Shown here in pieces: positions 1 through 5,189 of a stretch of DNA of 21,434 bases. How positions within the stretch are numbered: the stretch's first letter is position 1; each line of letters starts with the position of its first letter. The position numbers were made by a program, and so were the translations under genes. Below the pieces are notes generated by a model. It saw only the letters and a list, made by a program, of their open reading frames with translations, was not told where the DNA came from and ran no database searches. Source of the stretch: a virus; the IMG/VR virus record IMGVR_UViG_3300020129_000256, positions 1-21,434 of that record. One strand, given 5' to 3'.

Positions 1-16
1 ATGTTTTGACCGCCCG
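1..16. repeat. Terminal direct repeat, left copy
   Basis: ATGTTTTGACCGCCCG is repeated exactly at 21398-21413. It most likely marks assembly overlap of a circular or terminally redundant genome. Confidence 0.75.
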
Positions 17-1315
17 CAGCGTCCGTCCGATCGCGGTCAGCCGGTCGCCCCGGAACGCGCCGGCGTCGCCCTGCTCCGCGCAGTAGAACATCGGTTGCCC
101 GTCGAGCTTGTCGACGACGTACACGCCCAGCGTCGCCGCCGCGACGAACAGCGCAGCCTCCGCCGCGTTCAGCCCGGACGGTTGCGCCCCGTCCGCCAGC
201 AGCAGCATCCCCTCCGCGATCGGCCCGGGTCCGCCCCCGACGTCGTTCGCGATCGCCGGGTAGACCTGCGGCCCCCCACAGGTTCCGACGCCGCCCTGAT
301 CGTTGTAGCTGAACGCGCAGCAGAGCGCGTGCGGGATGACGCCTGCGACGACCTCGTCGTGCGTGATCGTCCCCGCGGCGGTCGGCGCGCCGGACACGGT
401 CACGCCTGCGGACAGGAACGGGGACGCCGAACCCCAGCCGGTCCCGGTTTTCCAGTTGTGACGCGCCCACGCGGCGCAGGACCAGTGTCGGTCGCCGACC
501 TTGTGCAGCTGCCACATATCGACGAGGTCGCCGCTGTCGCGGTTCAGGACGCACAGGTGCCCGTCCGTTCCCGACGCGGGGACCGCGCTGTCGGGCATCG
601 GGAAACGCTGCTGACCGGCAGGCCAACCCCAGGTGTTCGGCATGTCGAACGTGTGCGTCGGGTCGCTGTTCGACGCCCACGCGATCGGGTGACCGTACGC
701 GCCGGCGTTCATGCCGTAGGTCAGCGACCGCAGCCGGTCGTCCGCGCCGGTCGCCCACGCGCCCGGGATCTTGCGTGTGTTCCACAGCGAGCCGGGCACG
801 AACAGCGTCCCCGCCGGCGCGACCTCACCGGCGGCGACCTCGACCTCGACGGTCAGCCGGTTGTTGTCCTCGCTGCCCGGTCCGGCCTCGACGATCCGGT
901 TCGTGTCGTCGACGAACGCGGTCAGCTCGTGCGGCCCCGCGTCGACGGTCGGGACCCACGGTCCGCCTCCCATCGGTGCGGACGCGGTGTCGAGCTGCAC
1001 CGACGCGCCGGCGGCGAGCCCGGCGGACGTGCTGACCCAGGTCACCTGCTCGCCGACCGTCGCCCCGTCGAGCAGGAACCCGACGCCGACGATCGCGCCG
1101 GTCGGGGTCGCCGCGTCGCCCTGGTTGGTGACGACGACGCCGAGCGTCGCGGGTTGCCCCTGCGTGATCCGCGCGGGCACGAGGACGTCGTCGACGACGA
1201 GGTCGACGCCGTCCGGGGTCGGGACCGGTTCGGGGTCGGGCGGATCCGGCGGGACCGGGGTCGTCCCCGCGAGCAGGTCGTCGACCTCGCTGGTCGTGTA
1301 CACGTACTCAGGCAT
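1..1315 (-). CDS. CARDB-domain protein with large C-terminal carbohydrate-active-like domain (3' end runs off the window)
   Basis: The ATG at 1315 overlaps the preceding stop (TAATG). 438 codons are visible and the frame is open at base 1. Joining the window ends adds W-G-stop, giving 440 aa. Residues 1-19 are a short N-terminal segment with no signal peptide, and 20-35 are a Pro/Asp-rich linker. Residues about 38-162 fit a CARDB (Ig-like adhesion) domain, with QGQPATLGVVVTNQGDAAT and the acidic VDDTNRIVEAG...DNN signature near the end. Residues about 170-438 form a second domain with motifs DGHLCVLN (251-258), EVVAGVIPHALCCAF (321-335) and LGVYVVD (396-402). From memory these resemble a family of exported actinobacterial proteins of unknown fold and activity, often linked to carbohydrate-binding modules. 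A host-surface binding or depolymerase role is inference. It lies well away from the tail genes, among small accessory genes, which is unusual for a receptor-binding protein. I am confident that it is coding and weak on function. Confidence 0.85.
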   Translation of the reverse strand, partial: MPEYVYTTSEVDDLLAGTTPVPPDPPDPEPVPTPDGVDLVVDDVLVPARITQGQPATLGVVVTNQGDAATPTGAIVGVGFLLDGATVGEQVTWVSTSAGLAAGASVQLDTASAPMGGGPWVPTVDAGPHELTAFVDDTNRIVEAGPGSEDNNRLTVEVEVAAGEVAPAGTLFVPGSLWNTRKIPGAWATGADDRLRSLTYGMNAGAYGHPIAWASNSDPTHTFDMPNTWGWPAGQQRFPMPDSAVPASGTDGHLCVLNRDSGDLVDMWQLHKVGDRHWSCAAWARHNWKTGTGWGSASPFLSAGVTVSGAPTAAGTITHDEVVAGVIPHALCCAFSYNDQGGVGTCGGPQVYPAIANDVGGGPGPIAEGMLLLADGAQPSGLNAAEAALFVAAATLGVYVVDKLDGQPMFYCAEQGDAGAFRGDRLTAIGRTLRAVKT

Positions 1316-1551
1316 TAGAACAGCGCCTCCTGGTCGGGGTCGTGCTCGGGCTCGTGTTCGGTTCGGTTCGGTGGCTGCCAGCCCGCGCAATCGCGCCGGC
1401 AGACCCGACAGCGCATCCCGTCAGTGTGGTCGTCGAGGTCGTGTCCGCAGCCGTGCGGTCCCCAGCCGTTCGGCCAGGGGTGACAGACCGTGTGACGCGC
1501 CGGCGGCGACAGGGGTCCGCACACGTCGCAGGGGACGAGCGGGTACGTCAC
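1315..1551 (-). CDS. Small cysteine-rich zinc-ribbon protein
   Basis: A 78-aa protein with CDVC near the N-terminus and a second cluster, CGH...CRVCRRDC, in the middle, plus several histidines. This pattern suggests one or two structural zinc sites. The C-terminus is acidic and polar (NRTEHEPEHDPDQ). I chose the GTG at 1551 because a GGGAGGA ribosome-binding site lies 8 nt upstream, inside an element repeated before two other genes. An alternative GTG at 1593 would overlap the upstream stop as GTGA and add 14 residues. The TAA stop overlaps the ATG of the CARDB gene. Function unknown; such proteins are frequent in actinobacteriophage accessory regions. Confidence 0.75.
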   Translation of the reverse strand: MTYPLVPCDVCGPLSPPARHTVCHPWPNGWGPHGCGHDLDDHTDGMRCRVCRRDCAGWQPPNRTEHEPEHDPDQEALF

Positions 1552-1558
1552 AGCAGCG

Positions 1559-1580
1559 TCCTCCCAGGGTTCGCGGAACC
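1559..1580 (-). promoter_or_regulatory. Start-associated RBS element, copy 1, with inverted repeat
   Basis: On the minus strand this reads GAACCCTGGGAGGA (1572-1559), ending 8 nt before the GTG at 1551. Just upstream, GGTTC-CGC-GAACC (1580-1568) is a perfect 5-bp inverted repeat that overlaps the element. The same 14-mer occurs at 2489-2476, and one-base variants at 20602-20589 and 20689-20676. The GGGAGG core can pair with the 16S rRNA 3' end. The conservation beyond the Shine-Dalgarno core is the unusual part. Confidence 0.6.
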
Positions 1581-1589
1581 GGGACGGTA

Positions 1590-1820
1590 TCACCGCGCCC
1601 CGTTGCGCGCCCCCAGCTCGGCGAACATCCCCGACGCGAGTAGCAGCAGCTCGACGAGGTCGAGGTCGTCGAACAGCTCTAGGCGGATCGACGCCAGCTG
1701 TCGGAGTGTCGCGGCGTCGACCCCGCGTTGCGCCGCGGCGGCGACCAGCTCGGCGAGGACCCGGTCGACGTGCTGTCGGGATCCGATGCGCTCGACCTCG
1801 TCGGTCGTGTCGTTCAGCAC
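1590..1820 (-). CDS. Small helical protein of unknown function
   Basis: A 76-aa protein. The GTG at 1820 is preceded by a good ribosome-binding site (GGAAGGA, about 6 nt upstream) and lies 16 nt after the stop of the winged-helix gene. The sequence is strongly helical and rich in Ala, Leu, Asp and Glu (LAELVAAAAQRG, LELFDDLDLVELLLLASG), with no cysteines and no membrane segment. The composition suggests a small helical-bundle or coiled-coil protein. Its position directly after the probable replication initiator could mean a replication accessory role, but nothing in the sequence shows this. Confidence 0.75.
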   Translation of the reverse strand: MLNDTTDEVERIGSRQHVDRVLAELVAAAAQRGVDAATLRQLASIRLELFDDLDLVELLLLASGMFAELGARNGAR

Positions 1821-1836
1821 GTCGTTTCCTTCCCGT

Positions 1837-2268
1837 TCACCTGCGCAGCCGAGCGCGGACGTCCGCGGGCATCGGTACCCGCTCGTCGCTGTCCACAGCA
1901 TTATCCCCAGCAGGTGTACCGGCAGTCGGCACACACACCCCTTGTGATTCTTGTGATTCTTGTTCTTTCGTCGCGCCAGTCGGTACACCTAACCCCGCCA
2001 GTCGGTACACCTGTACCGGTACCCGGTACACGTTCGCGTGCCCGCGCCGGCCGCGCCGGACGACCTCGACGAGCCCGGCCGCGGACAGCTGCTCGACCGC
2101 GCCGGGCACGGTCGACGTGCTGACGTGCGCCCAGCGCGCCAGCGTCCGCATCCCCGGCCAGCACAGCCCGTCGTCGTCCGCCGCGAGCGCCAGGGCGCAC
2201 AGGACGGACCAGCTCGTGCCCTTGACGTCGGTTGCGTCCCGAGCCCACAGATACGCGGCCCAGGACAC
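1837..2268 (-). CDS. Winged-helix DNA-binding protein, probable replication initiator
   Basis: A 143-aa protein. The GTG at 2268 follows the upstream stop by one base. Residues about 15-75 form a winged helix: LCALALAADDDGLCWPG, then RTLARWAHVSTSTVPGAVEQ (recognition helix) and LVEVVRRGRRGHANVYRV (wing). This matches the HTH_36-like domains found at the N-terminus of phage replisome organisers and DnaD-like proteins. After the wing comes a low-complexity linker (TKEQESQESQ) and a short C-terminal tail. The DNA encoding the wing end, linker and tail holds iterons, an AT-rich tract and DnaA-box-like sequences, much as the lambda origin lies inside gene O. That makes an initiator more likely than a plain transcription regulator, though the latter is not excluded. 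Confidence 0.8.
   Translation of the reverse strand: MSWAAYLWARDATDVKGTSWSVLCALALAADDDGLCWPGMRTLARWAHVSTSTVPGAVEQLSAAGLVEVVRRGRRGHANVYRVPVQVYRLAGLGVPTGATKEQESQESQGVCVPTAGTPAGDNAVDSDERVPMPADVRARLRR
1870..2031. other. Candidate replication origin inside the winged-helix gene
   Basis: Seen directly on the plus strand: CTGTCCACA (1889-1897) and TTATCCCCA (1901-1909), each one base from known DnaA-box forms and 12 bp apart; AGGTGTACCG (1912-1921); an AT-rich tandem of TTGTGATTC (1942-1950, 1951-1959) and TTGTTCTTT (1960-1968); two exact 17-bp direct repeats CGCCAGTCGGTACACCT (1974-1990, 1996-2012; 22-bp period); and the inverted repeat TGTACCGG-TAC-CCGGTACA (2012-2030). The 1912 element is the repeat core in opposite orientation. 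Iterons flanking an AT-rich tract, next to DnaA boxes and inside a DNA-binding protein gene, fit a theta-type origin. Function is inferred. Confidence 0.55.
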
Positions 2269-2269
2269 G

Positions 2270-2470
2270 TCAGGGCGTGTGACGCCTCGTGCGGCCCTGC
2301 TCGGCGCGCCGAGCCGCCGCGGCGGCCCGGTCGAACCGGCCCCGGTGCGGACGGTCGCTGCGCCCCTTGCGCGCGCTGACGCAGGGCTGACAGGGCAGCG
2401 CCCCACAGTCCGGGCACAGCACGCGCAGCTCCGGCGGGTATCGCACGAACGGATCAGGTCGACCGGGCAC
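2270..2470 (-). CDS. Small zinc-ribbon protein
   Basis: A 66-aa protein. The GTG at 2470 lies 6 nt after GGGAGG in the second copy of the repeated start-associated element, which decides this start over in-frame upstream alternatives. The core CPDCGALPCQPC is a compact zinc-ribbon pattern, followed by a basic segment with paired His/Arg (SDRPHRGRF) and an Arg/Ala-rich helix. Proteins of this type (CPxCGA-x-PxxxC-x-HxxR) are common in actinobacteriophages and lack a known role. It lies directly upstream of the winged-helix gene and is probably co-translated with it. Confidence 0.75.
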   Translation of the reverse strand: MPGRPDPFVRYPPELRVLCPDCGALPCQPCVSARKGRSDRPHRGRFDRAAAAARRAEQGRTRRHTP

Positions 2471-2475
2471 AGGTG

Positions 2476-2489
2476 TCCTCCCAGGGTTC
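2476..2489 (-). promoter_or_regulatory. Start-associated RBS element, copy 2
   Basis: Minus-strand GAACCCTGGGAGGA, identical over 14 bases to the copy at 1572-1559 and placed 5 nt before the GTG at 2470. The flanking inverted repeat is weaker here. Confidence 0.6.
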
Positions 2490-2493
2490 AGGG

Positions 2494-2610
2494 TCACCGC
2501 AGCCACACGGTCAGCGCCCACGCGACGCCGAGCAGCGACAGGGACCACACGAGCACGAGCACGAGCTGCGTCGCCGGACGCAGGTCGTCGAGGTCGTCGT
2601 CGTCACGCAT
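2494..2610 (-). CDS. 38-residue membrane miniprotein
   Basis: ATG at 2610, overlapping the end of the preceding gene by 8 nt; TGA at 2496-2494. The N-terminus is very acidic (MRDDDDLDDL) and is followed by one hydrophobic helix (about residues 16-36, QLVLVLVWSLSLLGVAWALTV). The layout fits a single-pass inner-membrane peptide with a negatively charged N-terminus. Function unknown. It is supported by its place in the run of overlapping genes and by the clean membrane segment, but it is short enough that doubt remains. Confidence 0.6.
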   Translation of the reverse strand: MRDDDDLDDLRPATQLVLVLVWSLSLLGVAWALTVWLR

Positions 2611-2707
2611 CGACGCCGCCGTCCGGGTCGTGCCAGCGGCGCGTGTCGTGCTGCCCGTGGTCGCCGATCAACGCCCACGCGCACAACCAGCGGACCAGCC
2701 GGGTCAT
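2603..2707 (-). CDS. 34-residue miniprotein
   Basis: The ATG at 2707 overlaps the zinc-ribbon gene stop as ATGA. The sequence starts MTRLVRWLCAWALIG, which may be an amphipathic or marginal membrane helix, and continues with a polar His/Asp-rich tail (DHGQHDTRRWHDPDGG). No family is recognised. The ATGA coupling on one side and the overlap with the next ATG on the other argue that it is translated. Confidence 0.5.
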   Translation of the reverse strand: MTRLVRWLCAWALIGDHGQHDTRRWHDPDGGVDA

Positions 2708-2841
2708 CCGCGCAACCAATCGACGACCTGCCAGCAATCGCGGCACACGACCTGACCGTCGGCGTTGCTGTACGTACGCAGGTGCGCGCAACGCCGGCGC
2801 GGCGGATCAATGTCGGGCAGGTGCGCGGGCGGACCGTACAC
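2704..2841 (-). CDS. Zinc-ribbon miniprotein (may be the 3' part of an amber-interrupted gene)
   Basis: 45 residues from the GTG at 2841. The core CAHLRTYSNADGQVVCRDCW is a recognisable phage zinc-ribbon pattern (CxHxxTYxNADGxxVCxDC). The GTG at 2841 has only a weak ribosome-binding site. In the same frame upstream, 13 acidic codons lead back to a TAG at 2883-2881, and before it is another 15-codon stretch that starts with a GTGA-coupled GTG at 2928. The natural gene may therefore be 2928-2704 with one amber codon in it. Confidence 0.65.
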   Translation of the reverse strand: MYGPPAHLPDIDPPRRRCAHLRTYSNADGQVVCRDCWQVVDWLRG

Positions 2842-2880
2842 GGGCAGCTCGTCGAACCGGTCCGCGTCGTCGGGCGGATC

Positions 2881-2928
2881 CTACTCGTGCTCGACCTCGT
2901 GCGCCTGATCCTCCGGACGGCCGTTCAC
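2881..2928 (-). pseudogene. 15-codon GTGA-coupled leader ORF ending in TAG; possible 5' part of the zinc-ribbon gene
   Basis: The GTG at 2928 overlaps the stop of the previous gene (GTGA), the style used by most neighbours. It encodes VNGRPEDQAHEVEHE and ends at TAG (2883-2881). The next codons in the same frame are again acidic (DPPDDADRFDEL) and lead into the zinc-ribbon core. It could be an interrupted gene, a readthrough site, a sequencing error, or simply a short coupled leader. Confidence 0.35.
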
Positions 2929-3224
2929 GACGTCGCCTCGCGTCGGTTGCGCAGCGCGACCAGGAACGCCGCCGCGGTCGCCGGGGTCGCGTCGAGCGTG
3001 TCGGTCAGCTCGGCGAACACGAGCGCGTCCTGCTCGGCAGCCTCCGCGGCTTCCAGGTAGGCCAGGGCGTGCGCCCGCAGCTCGTCCGGGGTCAGCTGCC
3101 CGATCAGCTCGACGTCGAACGACCCGACCTTGCCCGACGCCCGCACCTGCACGAAACCGGCCCCGGTCGCCTCGCTGACCCCGGACAGCATCGTGACGTC
3201 GTCGAGGTCGCCGAACCGGGTCAC
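2925..3224 (-). CDS. Hypothetical protein downstream of the annealing protein
   Basis: 99 aa. The GTG at 3224 overlaps the upstream stop as GTGA. The N-terminal part is predicted beta-rich (GFVQVRASGKVGSFDVELIGQL). The C-terminal part is helical (PDELRAHALAYLEAAEAAEQDALVFAEL and a final helix ending LRNRREATS). No family is recognised. Tight coupling to the RecT-like gene suggests co-expression and possibly a recombination or DNA-handling partner, but no exonuclease motif is visible. Confidence 0.75.
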   Translation of the reverse strand: MTRFGDLDDVTMLSGVSEATGAGFVQVRASGKVGSFDVELIGQLTPDELRAHALAYLEAAEAAEQDALVFAELTDTLDATPATAAAFLVALRNRREATS

Positions 3225-4072
3225 TGCTGCCACGGTTCCGCGTCCTCGTCGCGCATCCCGCCCGCGGCGAACGTGTCGCCGACGCCCGGGTCGGTCTGCT
3301 CGGGTGCGGGCGGACCCAGCAGCTCCCACAGCGCGCCGGCAGGCCAGGGCGCGTCGATCTGCGCGATCCGGTGTCGACGTCGGAACAGCTGACGTGACCG
3401 GTCGGACAGCCGCCCGAACGCTTCGCGCGCCGCGGCCTGTCGGGCGTCGTCGAACGCCGCCGAGCCCGACGCGTCGCCTCCCGCAACGGACGACGCCCCG
3501 CGCGACGTCGGGCTCGGCTGCGGATCGTCAGCGGACCCGGGGCTGCTGACCCCGGGTCCGCCTATGCGACCGGCCTGCGGACCGGGCGCGTCCTCGTCGT
3601 CGAGGTCGCTGTCGCGCAGGTAGGGCGCGAACTGCGGATCGACGCGGATGGGGTCGAACGCGTTGCGCAGCGCGCGTCGGGTCGCCCTGGTGATCGCCTG
3701 CGCTTCCGGGTCCTCTTTCCCTTCGGCGAACCCGCAGCCGGCGCGTCCGTCGAACCCGTGCGCGCAGCCTTTGCGCCACACGGTCACGAACGCCCGCCAG
3801 CCATTCCCGCCTTCACTGCTGTCGATCGTGATCCCGTCGAGCTGCCCGGACGCGAGCGCGATATGCCGATACCCGTCCGCGGTGATGTAGACCTGCGGTC
3901 CCCGGTTGCCCTTGCCCGGGATGACCTCGACCTGACGTAACGCGGGGTCGAGGTCGTACCGTTCGCACAGCAGCAGGAACAGCCGCCCGAGCGGACGTTC
4001 GACCGCGTCGCGCGGGACCCCGGCGTGAACCATCACGTCGACCGTCGGCGCGGCGCGCACGACCTCAGCCAC
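3221..4072 (-). CDS. RecT/Bet-like single-strand annealing protein
   Basis: 283 aa; the GTG at 4072 overlaps the previous gene by 8 nt. The N-terminal half carries the layout of RecT/Bet-type annealing proteins: LCERYDLDPALRQVEVI (about 35-51), a beta pair VYITADGYRHIALASGQLDG (about 61-80), WRAFVTVWRKG (about 92-102) and AQAITRATRRALRNAF (about 124-139). Family members coat and anneal single-stranded DNA for recombination or recombination-dependent replication. Residues about 150-210 are Gly/Pro/Ser/Asp-rich and probably disordered. The last 70 residues include a helical, basic segment (RSRQLFRRRHRIAQ). No partner exonuclease is visible nearby, which is unusual. The assignment rests on motif pattern alone. 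Confidence 0.65.
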   Translation of the reverse strand: MAEVVRAAPTVDVMVHAGVPRDAVERPLGRLFLLLCERYDLDPALRQVEVIPGKGNRGPQVYITADGYRHIALASGQLDGITIDSSEGGNGWRAFVTVWRKGCAHGFDGRAGCGFAEGKEDPEAQAITRATRRALRNAFDPIRVDPQFAPYLRDSDLDDEDAPGPQAGRIGGPGVSSPGSADDPQPSPTSRGASSVAGGDASGSAAFDDARQAAAREAFGRLSDRSRQLFRRRHRIAQIDAPWPAGALWELLGPPAPEQTDPGVGDTFAAGGMRDEDAEPWQQ

Positions 4073-4256
4073 GACCGATCACCTGCTCGGTCATTGCCAG
4101 CCCGGCGCGGATCCGCGCGAACCGGGCCTCGACGACCGCGCCCAGGTAGTCGAACGTCGCCGCGACGTCGCGCCGATGCCAGAACGTCAGCGAACGGATC
4201 GCGTCGTCCAGCTCGTCGAACGTCGCCGCCCAGCTCGTGCCCGGTTCGTGAATCAC
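4065..4256 (-). CDS. Small helical hypothetical protein
   Basis: 63 aa. The GTG at 4256 overlaps the upstream stop as GTGA, and the gene ends 8 nt inside the start of the annealing protein gene. It is helical throughout (FDELDDAIRSLTFW, VVEARFARIRAGLAMTEQ), with no cysteines or membrane segment. No family recognised. Its overlaps place it in the same translational unit as the recombination gene. Confidence 0.7.
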   Translation of the reverse strand: MIHEPGTSWAATFDELDDAIRSLTFWHRRDVAATFDYLGAVVEARFARIRAGLAMTEQVIGRG

Positions 4257-4447
4257 CGCGCGACCTCGTCGTCGAGGACGACCAGCTGCTCGTGCTGACG
4301 GACCGTGTCGAACGGCGCAGGTGATCCGCGCTCGCCGGACAGCTCGCGCACGAGCAGCCCGTCGACGACGACGTCGCAACGCAGGATCCCGCGCCCGTTC
4401 CCGAGCCCTTCCGCGTAGTAGTGGATATACGACCGGGCCGCGATCAC
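4253..4447 (-). CDS. Small hypothetical protein
   Basis: 64 aa. The GTG at 4447 overlaps the preceding stop as GTGA and its stop overlaps the next GTG. It begins MIAARSYIHYYAEGLGNG and appears mixed alpha/beta, with an acidic C-terminal half (FDTVRQHEQLVVLDDEVAR). No known domain seen. Confidence 0.7.
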   Translation of the reverse strand: MIAARSYIHYYAEGLGNGRGILRCDVVVDGLLVRELSGERGSPAPFDTVRQHEQLVVLDDEVAR

Positions 4448-4704
4448 AGCCCGACCTCGTCGCCGACCCAGCGCGACACGTAGAACGGTCGCCCGTCGAC
4501 CTCGACCCGCTCGACCGTGCGCCGCGGCGCGGGTCGCAGCTCGGGAACGTCGCGGGACCAGTCGAACGGTCGCGGGATCGAACGGACCAGGTACAGGGTC
4601 CTCGTGCGCGCTAGGCGCGCCTCGTACACGTCAGAACGCGGTAACGGACGACGACGTCGCTGCGCGAGGTCGCGCAGCAGGTCGCGGACGCGGTCAGCCA
4701 GCAT
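4444..4704 (-). CDS. Hypothetical protein, first gene after the lysis module
   Basis: 86 aa. The ATG at 4704 has a purine-rich ribosome-binding site (GAAGGGG) about 6 nt upstream. The N-terminus is helical and Arg-rich (DRVRDLLRDLAQRRRR); the C-terminal half is predicted beta-rich (VERVEVDGRPFYVSRWVGDE). No family recognised. It follows a 233-base gap containing repeats and a palindrome, so it probably opens a new transcription unit (accessory and replication genes). Confidence 0.75.
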   Translation of the reverse strand: MLADRVRDLLRDLAQRRRRPLPRSDVYEARLARTRTLYLVRSIPRPFDWSRDVPELRPAPRRTVERVEVDGRPFYVSRWVGDEVGL

Positions 4705-4937
4705 CGGTAACCCCTTCGGTTGTCAGCATCGGACGGTCGAGGCTACCGCGAGCCCGGCCCCAGGGTTTCGCCGGGTCGCCCGGGCGCTGCACGCCCCACG
4801 CCACCGACGCACCGATGCTGACGGCCCCCAGGGACCCGGGCACGCGCCGGCAGTGTTGCACAGCAACGCCCGCGGCCCGGGATCCCGCTCGAGTAGTTAC
4901 ACCCGTGTAGTCAGAGCTCCAACGGATCCCACCGCTG
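4705..4937. promoter_or_regulatory. Longest gene-free gap; repeats and a palindrome, probable regulatory region
   Basis: Between the holin candidate and the next gene. It contains the 12-bp palindrome TACACCCGTGTA (4898-4909), the inverted repeat GTTGC-ACA-GCAAC (4855-4867), and GTCAGCATCGG at 4722-4732 with its inverted copy CCGATGCTGAC at 4812-4822. A third CAGCATCGG at 4699-4707 overlaps the downstream start codon. A minus-strand AAACCCTGGGG near 4765 resembles the start-associated elements. I cannot assign a convincing -35/-10 pair. Operator or promoter function is inferred from position and symmetry. Confidence 0.45.
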
Positions 4938-5174
4938 TCATTTCGGCCCGCCGTCGCCGGCGCGCCGGCCCTGCTCGCCGCGGATCAGGTACCCGACGAC
5001 GACGCCGGTCAGCGCGGTGAACGTCGAACCGACCGCGCCGACCGCCCGGGACGTGTCGACGGACGGGTTCACGACCTCGACGACGACGACGCCGATCGTC
5101 ACGACGACGAGCGCGACCGCCATCGTCACGACCAGGACGAGCACGACCAGCTCCCGCGTCGTGCGGTCGGTCAC
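4938..5174 (-). CDS. Probable holin (two-helix membrane protein)
   Basis: 78 aa. The GTG at 5174 lies 15 nt after the endolysin stop. Two membrane segments are clear: about 9-35 (LVVLVLVVTMAVALVVVTIG and onward) and about 47-64 (AVGSTFTALTGVVVGYLI). A short loop and a basic, polar C-terminus follow (RGEQGRRAGDGG). Size, two-helix topology, charged tail and position directly after the amidase all fit a holin that permeabilises the membrane so the endolysin reaches the wall. The family cannot be named from sequence alone. Confidence 0.7.
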   Translation of the reverse strand: MTDRTTRELVVLVLVVTMAVALVVVTIGVVVVEVVNPSVDTSRAVGAVGSTFTALTGVVVGYLIRGEQGRRAGDGGPK

Positions 5175-5189
5175 GACGCGCGGTCGGGG

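Noticed and set aside
95-1318. Long plus-strand open frame (407 codons)
   Set aside because: Antisense to the CARDB gene, extremely Arg-rich, no domain; typical of the shadow frames of G+C-rich genes.
1706-2755. Plus-strand open frame of 349 codons over the winged-helix region
   Set aside because: Crosses several well-supported minus-strand genes and has no domain; the minus-strand genes have ribosome-binding sites and coupled starts.
4880-4937. Minus-strand promoter TTGGAG - 17 nt - TAACTA upstream of the 86-aa gene
   Set aside because: Spacing is good but the hexamers match consensus poorly; I keep only the palindrome as a regulatory candidate.
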